This document shows positions 24,297 through 34,680 of a stretch of DNA of 57,500 bases, in pieces. Every line of letters begins with the position of its first letter. Position 1 is the first letter of the stretch. Source of the stretch: Symbiodinium natans (Eukaryota; Sar; Dinophyceae; Suessiales; Symbiodiniaceae); contig CAJNDS010002657.1 in NCBI GenBank assembly GCA_905221605.1, forward strand, positions 280,001 through 337,500, read 5' to 3'. The notes under the pieces are model-generated. The model did no database searches and was not told where the DNA came from. It saw only the letters and a list, made by a program, of their open reading frames with translations. The translations under genes and the position numbers were made by a program.

Positions 24297-25300
24297 ATAA
24301 TAATAAAGGGTGGTAATTATAAAATTCTGCCTGCCTGGAATGGAAAATTTTACTGAGAATCGCTTAAGAGTTCCATGGCAGAGAAGACTTTTCAGCTGAG
24401 CTGGCTTGAAAGAGCTCCGAGGCTCAGTCTTTAGAGAAGCAGATCTCGTTTGAGAGTGCTTGTCTTCTGAGATTGCTGCAGCTCCAGAGCTGCGAGAAAC
24501 TGCTGTTTCAGGGCTGTTTCTTCAGAGAAAGCAGGTATCAGGTGCCTTTTGAGGTTGCTGCAGCTCCCAGAGGCTGAGAAAGAGAGCCTTGCTACGGAGG
24601 CCCCTGCTGTCAGAGCAGCACAGAAGCCGGGCAAGACTTACGGCTGCAGCTCCAGAGCTGCGAGAAACTGCTGTTTCAGGGCTGTTTCTTCGCAGAAAGC
24701 AGGTATCAGGTGTCTTTTGAGGTTGCTGCAGCTCCCAGAGGCTGCGAAAGAGAGCCTTGCTACGGAGGCCCCTGCTCTCAGAGCAGCACAGAAGCCGTGA
24801 AAGACTTACGGCTGCAGCTCCAGAGCTGCGAGAAACTGCTGTTTCAGGGCTGCTCCCTGAAGCTTAAGACTTCAGCCTTCGTGTCCTGGTCTAAGTCTCG
24901 CTTAAGACTTCAGCCTTCGGGTCCTGGAATTCAGGAAACCGGCAGAGGTCTGAAAGCTAGGTTTCCTTACTAAAATCCTTATCCGCCGGAGCTCGAAAAC
25001 AAGTCCGGCAAGGGTACCCCCTTACGGGCCTCCAAAATGACAATAATAAAGGGTGGCAATAATAAATTCGGCGAGGAGGGGGGGGGAACCAAGAAGCCTT
25101 AAGTTTAAATGGCTTCCTGTAATTAAGTCTCAAGACAGGAGTCCCTTAAGATTAAGACTTCAGCCTTCGGGCCCTGGTCTAAGTCTCAAGACAAGAACCC
25201 CTGAAGCTTAAGACTTCAGCCTTCGGATCCTGGAATTCAGGAAACCGCCAGAGATCTGAGAGCAGGGTTTCCTTACCTAGAACCTCTTCAACAGATTGAG
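24297..25300. repeat. 167-bp tandem repeat plus dispersed CTTCAGCCTTCGG motif
   Basis: CTGCAGCTCCAGAGCTGCGA recurs at about 24477, 24645 and 24812, giving a unit of about 167 bp and nearly three copies. The AAGACTTCAGCCTTCGG motif occurs four times (about 24870, 24903, 25148, 25207), and both distal copies run into the same GGAATTCAGGAAACC segment. AATAATAAAGGGTGG occurs at both ends (24297 and 25041), so the whole block may be one element. The open frames are repeat translations. Confidence 0.7.
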
Positions 25301-25379
25301 CTTCATCTCTCAAGCAAGAAGCACACGGAGAAGCTAAGCTGCCTCCAGACTGGTCTGCTGGGTCTGCTCTGACAGATGA

Positions 25380-25456
25380 CCCCCCCCCCAGACCCCCAGA
25401 CCCCCAGACCCCCAGACCCCCAGACCCCCAGACCCCCAGACCCCCAGACCCCCAGA
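25380..25456 (+). repeat. CAGACCCC octamer array
   Basis: About nine perfect copies of CAGACCCC (GGGGTCTG on the other strand), a telomere-like G-rich octamer different from all others here. A G17-G20 run follows at about 25520. Confidence 0.9.
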
Positions 25457-25539
25457 ATTCATTATTGGCACCCCGTCTTTTTTTCCACCCCTCCAAACCC
25501 CGGGGACCAAAACAAGATTTGGGGGGGGGGGGGGGGGTT

Positions 25540-26099
25540 ATTAAAGGGACCCTAACATTAAACCCAAACCCCTAAAACTCTGCAACCCTGAACCCCCCCA
25601 ATCATAATTACTGGGAATACACTTCCTAAGGCTCTGAACCCGAACGCTGGAACTCCAAAACCCCTAAAAACCCCGAACCCTAAAGCCAAAACCCCCTGAA
25701 ACCCCTGCTTTCAACCAACACCGCAGAAGGCCATATGGGCAGTTCTCTACGTTAGGGCTCCCTTTTGGGTACCCTCAAAAAGGCCCCGTACCATAATAGG
25801 AGCCCTACAAGGGACAACGCTAATCCCCCACTCCCTGAACCAAAATGAAATAGACCCTAAACCCTAAACCCTACTGAAGCTCTAAACCGAGCGTCCTCAG
25901 AAGGCCCAAGGACGCCGGCAAGGGCTGTGGCATCTGCCTCCAGTGCTAGGTGCTGAGGTTTAGGGTTTAGGGCTAGGGTTTAGGGTTTAGGGCCAGGGTT
26001 TAGGGTTTAGGGGGATTTAGGGTTCAGGGTCTCATTTTGCATAATATCTGTAGATACGTATACGTATATAATTGGGATCAAACTGCTGAAGGGTAGGCG
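25540..26099. other. mosaic, no gene
   Basis: Scattered CCCTAAA and TTTAGGG words (25855-25875, 25955-26030). The unique stretch 25876-25955 has a protein-like minus frame (QHLALEADATALAGVLGPSE), which may be another short coding fragment. Confidence 0.35.
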
Positions 26100-26206
26100 G
26101 CCCTAAACCCTAAACCCTAAACCCTAAACCCTAAACCCTAAACCCTAAACCCTAAACCCTAAACCCTAAACCCTAAACCCTAAACCCTAAACCCTAAAAC
26201 CCTAAA
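26100..26206 (+). repeat. near-perfect CCCTAAA array
   Basis: About 15 almost perfect units followed by a C20 run at about 26209-26228. Confidence 0.95.
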
Positions 26207-26228
26207 CCTACCCCCCCCCCCCCCCCCC

Positions 26229-27627
26229 ATTGCAGGGCTTTTTGGAGGAAGGAGGAGGTCGAGGTTTCGCGGTTCCGTTGGGGTTGAGGGCTTCGGAATC
26301 GCATCTTGGCTTTGCCTGGAGTTAATGGCAGGGTTTAGGGTTTAGGGTTTAGGGTTCAAGGACACACCCTACAAACCTATAAACCCGATAAACCTAACAA
26401 ACCTTACAAACCCTTAACCCGTCACCTAAATCGTCAATTCAGCTCAAGCCGTATCTCGCCTTTTCAGCTAATCCCTAAACCCTAAACCCTAAACCCTAAA
26501 CCCCTGACCCCTAACCCCCTAAACACTAACCCCCTAAGCCCCTAAACCCCTGAGCCCTACACCTGGGCGTAGAGAAAGCCTCGCACGTGCAGCCACTATA
26601 GCCCCAGAGCCCTATAGCCCTAGAATCTTATAACCCTGAACCCTAAACCCTAAACCCTAAACCCTCGACCCTAAAGCCCTACAACCCTATCTCCTCATCT
26701 CGAGGTGGATTAGGGCCTTGTGGTCCCTGCTGCTTGGCTCACAGCTTTGGGGCTTTGGGGCTTCGGGGCTCTGAAAGGGTCTGGTCTAGGGTTGAGGGTT
26801 GAGGGTGTTTAGGGCCCCTTACAGGGTTTAGGGCCGTTTCGGGGCTTTAGGTCTATAGAGGCTGTACGGGGTGTACAGGGTTTTCGGGAGCTTAAAGGGT
26901 TTCGGGTTCTGGCTTCAGGTTTAGATTTGGAGGGTGTAGGGTTTGGGGGGCCTAGGGTTTTGGATTCTAATGTGTAAGGTTGACGTCACTTAGCAGGGTT
27001 TAGGGTTGGTTTTACTCGCCCTGTTTTGGGATTTGGGGGGGGGGGGAGCTGTACGTTACATAGCTGGTACTTCTACAGGGCCTTTCGGGCTGTGGAGCTT
27101 CCCGAAACCCGAAAACCCTAAACCCTAGACAGTATCTTTAGGTTTCACAGTTGGGGCATGTGAGGCACAGCCCGTGCTCTGGATCCCCTTACTTCAGTTC
27201 AGGACTTCTGCCCTAAGCCTCAAAACCCTAGGATTTGAGACACCAGAACCCTTCGTAGGAGGTACCAGTCCCTCAGCAGGAGGGCCCTTGTAGCTTTTCG
27301 GTAGAGCCTATGGGGGCTCTGATGTCGAAACAGCTCCACATTGGCACCCCTGTAGCCGAAAGCCCAGAATATAAAACCTCAGCCACAGACCTCTTGCAGT
27401 GGTTTACCCTCAGGGTCCGTGTACCTATATAGTAAAACCTTGGGCGCTAAAGCTACTATATAGGAAGCCCTTTTCTGGCCCAAGCATATTATGTGTACTA
27501 TAGGGGTCGGAATAAGTACTAGAAGTATTCCCTTATGGTTCCTGTATAGTTGTACTATAATAACCCCCCAAAAAAAACCTATTCTAATTATGAAGGTCCC
27601 CGTATTAGGTACGTGGAACCTGTGGGT
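26229..27627. other. mosaic island, no gene
   Basis: Short arrays at 26330-26355 (TTTAGGG), 26470-26560 and 26636-26680 (CCCTAAA). The rest is unique or decayed repeat. 27250-27600 is AT-rich with ACTATA/TAGTA words. Open frames are short and unconvincing. Confidence 0.4.
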
Positions 27628-27833
27628 TACTTGGAGGTTCATGGTACTTAATAACCAAACATAACTGCACTTACAACAGAACTTATAACGACCATATTAG
27701 GGCACTTAAGGGGCTTATAGTGGGTTATCAGTACGGTTATTATTGGTTAACAAGTACCCCTAAACCCCAAACCCCAGGACCCCAAACCCCAAACCCCAAC
27801 AAAGAGTTTGTCAGTACCATGGACCTCCAAGTA
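27628..27833. mobile_element. MITE-like element, family 2, with a telomere-like insert
   Basis: Starts TACTTGGAGGTTCATGGTAC and ends with the near complement TACCATGGACCTCCAAGTA. The middle resembles the 146-bp copy at 44533-44678. About 50 bp of CCCCAAA-type repeat sits inside (about 27755-27805). Confidence 0.65.
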
Positions 27834-27843
27834 GGGTTTTAGC

Positions 27844-27920
27844 CTGGAGGCGTGTTTTCCAGATCCAGATCACGGAGCTGTGGGAGGAGGCCAAGCGATG
27901 CAGGAAGCGGGCTTGTGATC
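27844..27920 (-). CDS. candidate LRR exon
   Basis: Up to 77 bp between TTGCTAAG and a GC donor (GCTAAA). Reads LPASLGLLPQLRDLDLENTP, a clear leucine-rich repeat. Confidence 0.5.
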
Positions 27921-27954
27921 CTTAGCAAGTCTTCCACAAAACCTTAGGAACGGT

Positions 27955-28115
27955 TTAGGGTTTAGGGTTTAGGGTTAGGGTTTAGGGTTTAGGGTTTAGG
28001 GTTTAGGGTTTAGGGTTTAGGGTTTAGGGTTTAGGGTTTAGGGTTTAGGGTTTAGGGTTTAGGGTTTCGGGTTTAGGGTCTATAGGTCTAGGGTTTAGGG
28101 TTTAGGGTTTAGGAT
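27955..28115 (+). repeat. near-perfect TTTAGGG array
   Basis: Over 20 units, mostly perfect. One TTAGGG unit near 27978 and decay at the right end. Confidence 0.95.
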
Positions 28116-28374
28116 CTTGGTGCTTCCTGATTTAGGGTTGTAGGGGGTGGTCAGTAGGCCCCGACCGATCAAGGCTTTTTTCAGATCCCTCACAGACCAG
28201 CTATGGCAAGGATGCGCCAAGGCGAGCTGAAACCCACGCAGACATATGGGGGTTTACGATATTCGGGGCACCTTATTGGGGTCCTTACTATAAGGGAAGC
28301 GTCCTATTTTCGGAAACCGAAAACTGGGGTCTATATTAGGGGTCCCTTGCTTTTGCAAACCCGCATGTCTACAG

Positions 28375-28476
28375 TAAGGGTAGTTGCATGGTCCCTTAAT
28401 TATGGGCTCTTAACTCTTAACTATGGACGCTTATATATGCCTTATATACAACCCAAGGCCCATGGAACTACCCTTA
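28375..28476. mobile_element. MITE-like element, family 1, best copy
   Basis: 102 bp with 17-bp terminal inverted repeats (TAAGGGTAGTTGCATGG and its complement) matching at 16 of 17 positions. Non-coding AT-rich core. Confidence 0.65.
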
Positions 28477-28479
28477 GCA

Positions 28480-29270
28480 ACCCTAAACCCTAAACCCCAA
28501 ACCCCAAACCCCAAACCCTAAACCCTAAACACATGAAGGTGCCCGCCCCCAAGTGGGAAGGGAGCGCACTACGAAGGATTCTGTGACAAGCCCGAGATTT
28601 GAGCGGTCCAACCTCACGGGCAATGATGATCCCTAAGCCCTAAGCCCTAAGCCCTAAACCCTAAACCCTAAACTGGCTTAGGGTTTAGGTCTTAGGGTTG
28701 TTGGGGCACCTTAACCGCCTAAAACCTGCATTTTTTGTAGGCTATGATAACGAAGTACCCCTGAGAGGGTTCTTAGGTAACCTACAAGAACTAGGCTTTG
28801 GGTTCTTCCGGTAGGTTTTACTCCAGGTTTAGGCTTTCTTCGACAACTTGCTAGCCCAGCAACCACACTATAATGAGGCCATCCTTTTTGGGGGTCGGCT
28901 ACTTCATAAGGCAACCCAGGTAAAGGGTAATTACCACTGGGCTACCAAGACACCCTAAACCCTAAGCCCTAAACCCTAAACCCTCAACCCTCAACCCTAA
29001 ACCCTAAACCCTAAACCCTAAACCCTAAACCCTAAACCTAGCCTGAACCCTAAACCCTACAGGCTCAGGATCGCCCATTTACCGGGGCTTCGGTCTGCCC
29101 TAAACCCTAAACCCCCTTATGGGACTACCCTAAAGCCCTAAACCCTAAAACCCTACAACCCTAAACCCTTCTTGATAAACCCCACAAGATAAAACCCTAG
29201 ACCCTAAACCCTGAAACCCTGAAACCCTGAAACCCTGAAACCCTAAACCCTAAACCCTAAACCCTATAGG
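28480..29270 (+). repeat. cluster of CCCTAAA arrays with small islands
   Basis: Arrays at 28480-28530, 28630-28680, 28950-29045 and 29098-29270 (with CCCTGAAA units near 29210-29240). A CCCTAAA-to-TTTAGGG junction occurs at about 28675-28690. The island 28530-28630 has a possible LRR-like minus frame (LPVRLDRSNLGLVTESFVV). Confidence 0.75.
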
Positions 29271-29539
29271 CCCCAAACTGCCTCACATGCAAAGACCGCG
29301 CGGGTACCGGTTGAAAACGGGGCGCGCGGGTAGCTCTGTGAATTTCAGGAAAGACGAAGGGATCCTTCAAGAAACCAGGTTCATGGTTCCAAGTAATGTT
29401 GCACCCGCTTTAGTATCGGCCCCCTCTTTAAAGACAATTTGGCTGAATTATTCTGGACACCCTGACTGTTTGGGAGTCCCTCTTTAAAGACAAACGGCTC
29501 CCGAAATCCGGATTGTTTTTAAGGGTTTGGGGCATGTTT

Positions 29540-30535
29540 CGGCCCGGAGGCTCCGGCTTAAAGCCGGGCCTTATGAATTTAAAGCCGGCCTTGTGATTTT
29601 AACGGCCGACCTCCTGAAAAACCAACCGGCCCGAAACCAATATTTTTCTTTAAGGAAACCATTTGAAAAAATTGCACCCATCAATCCGACAAGGGGGTGG
29701 TCCAGGGGCCCCCTCCGACCCCCAATAATGGGACTGATTCGGGACCCTCTTTAATGTCCAGGCCCCGGCCCGGAGCCCCGATGTTGGATGCCGGGCTGTG
29801 TGGGCTTAAAGCCGGGCCTTTATGAATTTAAAGCCGGGCCTTAGGATTTCAAAGGCCGACCTCCTGAATTCCAACCGGCCCGAAACCAATTTTTTCTTTA
29901 AGGAAACCATTTGAAAAAATTGCCCCCATCACTCCGACAAGGGGGTGGTCCAGGGGCCCCTTCCGACCCCCAATATTGGGACTGATTCGGGACCCTCTTT
30001 AATGTCCAGGCCCCGGCCCGGAGCCCCGATGTTGGATGCCGGGCTGTGTGGGCTTAAAGCCGGGCCTTTATGAATTTAAAGCCGGGCCTTAGGATTTCAA
30101 AGGCCGACCTCCTGAATTCCAACCGGCCCGAAACAAATATTTATCTTTAAGGAAACCATTTGAAAAAATTGCCCCCATCAATCCGACAAGGGGGTGGTCC
30201 AGGGGCCCCTTCCGACCCCCAATATTGGGACTGATTCGGGACCCTCTTTAATGTCCAGGCCCCGGCCCGGAGCCCCGATGTTGGATGCCGGGCTGTGTGG
30301 GCTTAAAGCCGGGCCTTTATGAATTTAAAGCCGGGCCTTAGGATTTCAAAGGCCGACCTCCTGAATTCCAACCGGCCCGAAACCAATATTTTTCTTTAAG
30401 GAAACCATTTGAAAAAATTGCCCCCATCACTCCGACAAGGGGGTGGTCCAGGGGCCCCCTCCGACCCCCAATAATGGGACTGATTCGGGACCCTCTTTAA
30501 AGTCCAGGCCCCGGCCCGGAGGCTCCGAATTTAGA
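29540..30535 (+). repeat. 248-bp tandem repeat, about four copies
   Basis: CTTTAAGGAAACCATTTGAA recurs at about 29648, 29896, 30146 and 30392, a period of 246-250 bp. The first copy is the most diverged and the middle copies nearly identical. Each unit has an internal pair of AAAGCCGGGCCTT words. No coding signal. The preceding 29270-29540 is unique. Confidence 0.9.
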
Positions 30536-30539
30536 AAAA

Positions 30540-30690
30540 GCCAATGGATCCCTTTTAAATTCATACAAACTCATCCCGGACCCCTTTTCGATTCGCGCGG
30601 CTCCCTTTTAAATTCATATAAGCTCATCCCGGACCCCTTTTCGATTCGAGGGATCCATATGAATTTAAACGGGATGAGCTTATATGAATC
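30540..30690. repeat. direct and inverted repeats forming a 20-bp perfect palindrome arm pair
   Basis: A segment of about 55 bp ending in ACCCCTTTTCGATTCG is duplicated (about 30545-30596 and 30597-30648). Then ATTCATATAAGCTCATCCCG at about 30612-30631 is matched exactly by its complement at about 30669-30688. Confidence 0.8.
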
Positions 30691-30740
30691 TTCTACTTGG
30701 GTACCTGACTCTTCCACTTCCCCAGGAAGGATTCACACGC

Positions 30741-30818
30741 CAAGCAACTTGATGTTCTGCAGCCGTAGGAACTCCAAGTGAGACAGCTGACCCACCTCCG
30801 GGCGTGTGGTGACGGGGA
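30741..30818 (-). CDS. candidate LRR exon
   Basis: 78 bp between a C13 tract plus TCAAAG acceptor and a GC donor (GCGTGT). Reads PVTTRPEVGQLSHLEFLRLQ then NIKLLG: a leucine-rich repeat with a strong polypyrimidine tract before it. Confidence 0.55.
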
Positions 30819-31034
30819 CTTTGAGGGGGGGGGGGGCTTAGGGTTTAGGGCCGTTTAGGGTTTAGGATCTAGGGTGTAGGGTCTGGGTCTAGGAAAGCTT
30901 GGGATTTCAACCAGTTGAAGCTGAAAGAGCAAGACAAGGTCAATCAAGAATCTGGGTTGCGGGTTTAGCCCAGCGCCTCGGAAAGCCACCGCCCCAGAAT
31001 TTCGTACTTTAGAACCTGGGCTTTCTTAAACAAA

Positions 31035-31754
31035 TTGAAACTTTAGGGTTTAGGGTTTAGGGTTTAGGGTTTCCCCAAAAGGGGTCGGACGAGGATTCAG
31101 AACTGCCCACCTCCTCAGGCAGGTCCGCCGTCATCATGGGCACCGAGTCTTCTGCAGCGAAGGGTTGCATGCACCCGAAACCCTAAACCCTAAACCCTAA
31201 ACCGTAAACCCTAAACCCTAGCCCTAAACCCAAAACCCTCAACCCTAAACCCCAAGCCTAAACCTGAAACGTAAGGATCGTTTGGGCAACTTTTGGGGGG
31301 CAGTGGGGGAGGGTCTAGGGGGGCAGTTCTCTGAGGCAGGATCCCTCACGGGTTGAGGGAGCTAGGTTTAGGGATAAGGTGCAAGCAACCTGCCCTGCAG
31401 AAGAACTCTTGGGTTTAGGGTTTAGGGCTTCGGGTTTTAAGGTTTAGGGTTCGGGGCTTAATTTTGGGTAGCACGAAGTGTACACTTTAGGGGTTATATA
31501 GGGTCTTAATTTCCCCCTTCTTTGGGGGGTTACCCAAGCAAAGTATAGCCCGAAGTATACACTAAGATCTTAGAGTCCTTGGCAAATTGTATGTCTGTTG
31601 TTTGGGTGGGGGTCAAAAATTGGTGGGTTGGTTGGAGTATAGCCCAAAGTACACACTAAGATCTTAGTAAGATCTGCGTACGGGTTCGGGGGGCCCCAAG
31701 AAAGGAGACCCAATCTGGAGAAGTGCCCAGGCGGGATGTCGAGAGTTCAAGGAA
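31035..31754. other. island with short arrays and a duplicated 31-bp motif
   Basis: TTTAGGG at 31045-31070, CCCTAAA at 31180-31260. GTATAGCCC(G/A)AAGTA, continuing to ACTAAGATCTTAG, occurs at about 31541 and 31637, with a weaker third at 31467. A minus frame near 31710-31750 reads FLELSTSRLGTSP, LRR-like. Confidence 0.5.
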
Positions 31755-31866
31755 CAGTTAGGGTTTAGGGTTTAGGGTTTAGGGTTTAGGGTTTAGGGTT
31801 TAGGGTTTAGGGTTTAGGGTTTAGGGTTTAGGGTTTAGGGTTTAGGGTTTAGGGTTTAGGGTGTAG
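31755..31866 (+). repeat. near-perfect TTTAGGG array
   Basis: About 15 perfect units. Confidence 0.95.
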
Positions 31867-31994
31867 GGTTAAGCTTTCGGATGGTTAAGACTAAGGCTTT
31901 TTTAGAGCTTAGGGCGGCTTCAGGGTGTTTAGGGTTCAGGGTTTGCGATGCAAGTGCGAGGAAGAGTCGGTCGTCTAACAAGAATACCACAGAC

Positions 31995-32080
31995 AGACGT
32001 TTAGGGTTTAGGGTTTAGGGTTTAGGGTTTGGGGTTTAGGGTTTAGGGTTTAGGGTCCCTAAACCCCAAACACCCTGAAA
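31995..32080 (+). repeat. TTTAGGG array meeting CCCTAAA head-to-head
   Basis: Eight TTTAGGG units run directly into CCCTAAACCCC at about 32056. Confidence 0.85.
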
Positions 32081-32331
32081 TGCCCTCTTAGGGTTTATGG
32101 CTTCAGGGGTTCGCGTTTAGGGTTTACAACCCTAAACCCTAATGCCCTCAAGCCCTAAACCCTGAACACCAGCCACGGTTCTGGCTGCTGGATTCGGACT
32201 GAGGGTTTTTTCGGGCTTCTGGGGTTCGACGATGATAAGTGTTTAGGGCTAAGGGTTTAGGGTTTAGGCTGTTTTTGGTTTTAGGGTCGAGGGTTTTGGG
32301 TACAGACCCCCTCCCCCCCCCCCCCCCCCCC

Positions 32332-32836
32332 CAAATAGTAGGGTCCCTGTTCGCTACTTGAGGACCCCGTAATGTAAATAAAAAAAAACAAATGGCTTAG
32401 GAGCTTAAGATACTGAAAGCGTGAGGCTTAATCCCCTCCCCCTAATATTAACCCCTCCTACCCCTAATATAAAAGCCCCCCAATATACTATAATTTATAA
32501 CTATAACGGGTGGTATTTAATATTAGGGGGTAAAGGGGGGGTTTAATATTAGGGGGAGGGGATTATAAGGGCAATTCGAAGAAAGAACCTAGAAGAAAGT
32601 AGGTTTATAAGGCCTGCAGTAGGGTTTAGGGTTTAGGGTTTAGGGTTATGGTTTAGGGTTTATGGTTTTTTTTTTAGGCCCCACCCCCCCAATAGTAGGA
32701 TCCCTGATCGGTTCCCCAGATGGTAAACAAAAGAAACAAATGGTTTAGGAGCTTGAGGCTTAAAGAGCATTTTCGAAGAAAGAACCTACAAGAATGTAGG
32801 CTTAGGGTCCCTGCAGTAGGGTTTAGGGTTTAGGGT
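32332..32836 (+). repeat. duplicated block, one copy carrying an insertion
   Basis: Two copies of the same sequence (32332-32636 and 32691-32834) share AATAGTAGG, ACAAATGG(C/T)TTAGGAGC, TTCGAAGAAAGAACCTA and CCTGCAGTAGGGTTTAGGG. The first is longer by the element at 32429-32565. A C22 tract (about 32310-32332) precedes the first. Confidence 0.8.
32429..32565. mobile_element. 137-bp MITE with perfect 23-bp inverted repeats
   Basis: Terminal arms 32429-32451 and 32543-32565 are exact complements over 23 bp (TAATCCCCTCCCCC continuing CTAATATTAA on the left). The neighbouring copy of the host block lacks the element, giving an empty site for comparison. The core is AT-rich and non-coding. Confidence 0.8.
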
Positions 32837-32839
32837 CCT

Positions 32840-33360
32840 TATCTCATTCCACCCTAAACCAGAGCGCAGATGAGAGACTCTGGCGTATCACGGACACGAA
32901 CGTCAACCACGGCAAGGACCAGAATGCCCGTGGTATCGAGCCTGCACTCAGAGGGTTTGGGGTGTGGGGTTTGGGGTTTAGGGTTGAGGGAAAAGATAGG
33001 AATGAACCCTCAATGGAGGTGATACACGACATTGCGCGAACCTTTTCTATGGGCGTCTTGAGCCAAAGTTTCGTTTCGGTGTGAAACTGTTAAGATTGCT
33101 CCTAGCATGACTGTACAAGCGAAGTGTGCAAAGAGAGAGCCTTCTAGAGAATCCTCTACGGCCTTTAGTTTCCCCTGAGGGCAGCAAGGCCACAACAGGG
33201 TACTTTCTACTGCAAGGCTGCTATGCAGTTCTACGCAGTTTGGCTCGAGATTCTTCTACTTAGGGCTTCAAAAACGGGAGCGAACCCTTCGACCTTTCAA
33301 TTTCGAATTGGGCATGCCTCTAGCAGGAACATAGCATGCCACAGCTTGATCCAGGGAGGC
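32840..33360. other. unique island, possible gene fragment
   Basis: The minus frame at about 32860-32950 reads FWSLPWLTFVSVIRQSLSSA, possibly LRR. 33010-33195 is a 61-codon minus frame of unclear merit. The minus strand has CTTTGGCTCAAG at 33057-33068, 11 bases of it identical to the spliced-leader end. Confidence 0.35.
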
Positions 33361-33634
33361 GTTCTAAAACCCTAAACCCTAAACCCTAAAGCAGATACCT
33401 GAACACCCGGGGTTGTTTAAGATTTGGCTCCAGGGGGATGGAGGGGGGGCTCAGCCCCCAAATCGCTTGAGGGGTTTAGGGTTCCGGGTTTAGAGTTTGA
33501 ACCCTAAACCCTAAACCCTAAACCCTAAACCCTACTTACCTCCCCCGCTCCCCTGCCCCTTCTAAAACCAAGACCTCAAACCTCACTCCAAGTCCCCAAA
33601 CCCTGCCCCTGGCTTCCGGTCTTTGACGCGGGGG

Positions 33635-33790
33635 TGGGGGTTTAGGGTTTAGGGTTTAGGGTTTAGGGTTTAGGGTTTAGGGTGTAGGGTGTAGGGTTTA
33701 GGGTTTAGGGTTTAGGGTTTAGGGTTTAGGGTTTAGGGTTTAGGGTTTAGGGTTTAGGGTTTAGGGTCTAAACCCTAAACCCTAAACCCC
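33635..33790 (+). repeat. TTTAGGG array fused head-to-head to CCCTAAA
   Basis: About 19 TTTAGGG units (two TGTAGGG variants) end at about 33766 in TTTAGGGTCTAAACCCTAAA, with CCCTAAA units to 33787. The same layout is expected from a telomere-telomere fusion. Confidence 0.92.
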
Positions 33791-33827
33791 TGCAGGGTTT
33801 GAGAGGTCTGGGGTGTGAGCCCCTCAC

Positions 33828-33885
33828 GGCAGACCTGTGAGGCCACAACTCCACAGCTGAAGCTTCCGCAGCTGCGTCAGATTGC
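33828..33885 (-). CDS. candidate LRR exon, best match
   Basis: 58 bp between CTCACAAG and GTGAGG. Reads NLTQLRKLQLWSCGLTGLP, a textbook leucine-rich repeat (L-x2-L-x2-L-x-L-x2-C/N-x-L). It lies just beyond the head-to-head array. Confidence 0.6.
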
Positions 33886-33959
33886 CTTGTGAGGGCCAGG
33901 GGAAGAATGGAGGTTACATCTCAGGGCTTTAGGGTCAACCCCCCAAGCCGTAAATCCTG

Positions 33960-34680
33960 AACCCCTAAACCTTAAACCCTAAACCCTATACCCTAAACCC
34001 TAAACCCTTGGGAGTTTAGTAGTGTATCAACTTCAGGGCTGAAGGCACTTTAGGGGTTTAGGGTTGTAGAGCTTCAGGTCTTCCAGTCTGGCCCCAACCT
34101 GAGAGTGGTTTAGGGTTTAGGGTTTAGGGTTTAGGGTTTAGGGTTAGGGTTTAGTGTTTAGGGTTTAGGGCCTTCTTCACGATGCACAAACATACTTGGT
34201 TCTGGGCTATCTAAGAATCCTGTCAAGAGTTTTCCACCCTGAGCAAGCCCCCTTAAACCCTATGCGGCAAGCCCTCGACTCTAAGCCGAGATCCCTAATT
34301 TCTACCCCGGTTTAGGGTTGAGGGTTTAGGGTTGAGGGTTGAGGCTTTAGGGTTTAGGCTGAACTCTATACCACAGCTGCGCATAACAGCTAGGTACCCC
34401 AGCATAATTAGCCCCCGACTCTTCCGTCCAAAACAGCTGAAACAATAAACGCCTCCGAAGTCATGAAGGAATCTTTCCTCTGGTTTCAGACGCTGTTCCC
34501 TTAAGTAAAAGACCCTGAACCTTGGTTTTAGGGTTGCAGAGTTTAAGGTTTAAAACCCTCAACCAGAAACCCTAAACCCTAAACCCTAAACCCTAAACCC
34601 TAAACCCTAAACCCCTAACCCTAAACCCTAAACCCTAAACCCTAAAACCCCAAACCCTAAACACGAAACCCAAAACCCCC
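33960..34680. repeat. CCCTAAA and TTTAGGG arrays with small islands
   Basis: Arrays at 33970-34012, 34105-34170, 34310-34360 and 34560-34680. At 34065-34100 the minus strand reads VGARLEDLKLYN and then runs straight into CCCTAAA, as if a repeat interrupts an LRR exon. Confidence 0.7.

Noticed and set aside
24549-24973. Plus-strand open frames in the 167-bp repeat
   Set aside because: The two frames simply translate the tandem repeat; no start context, splice support or domain.
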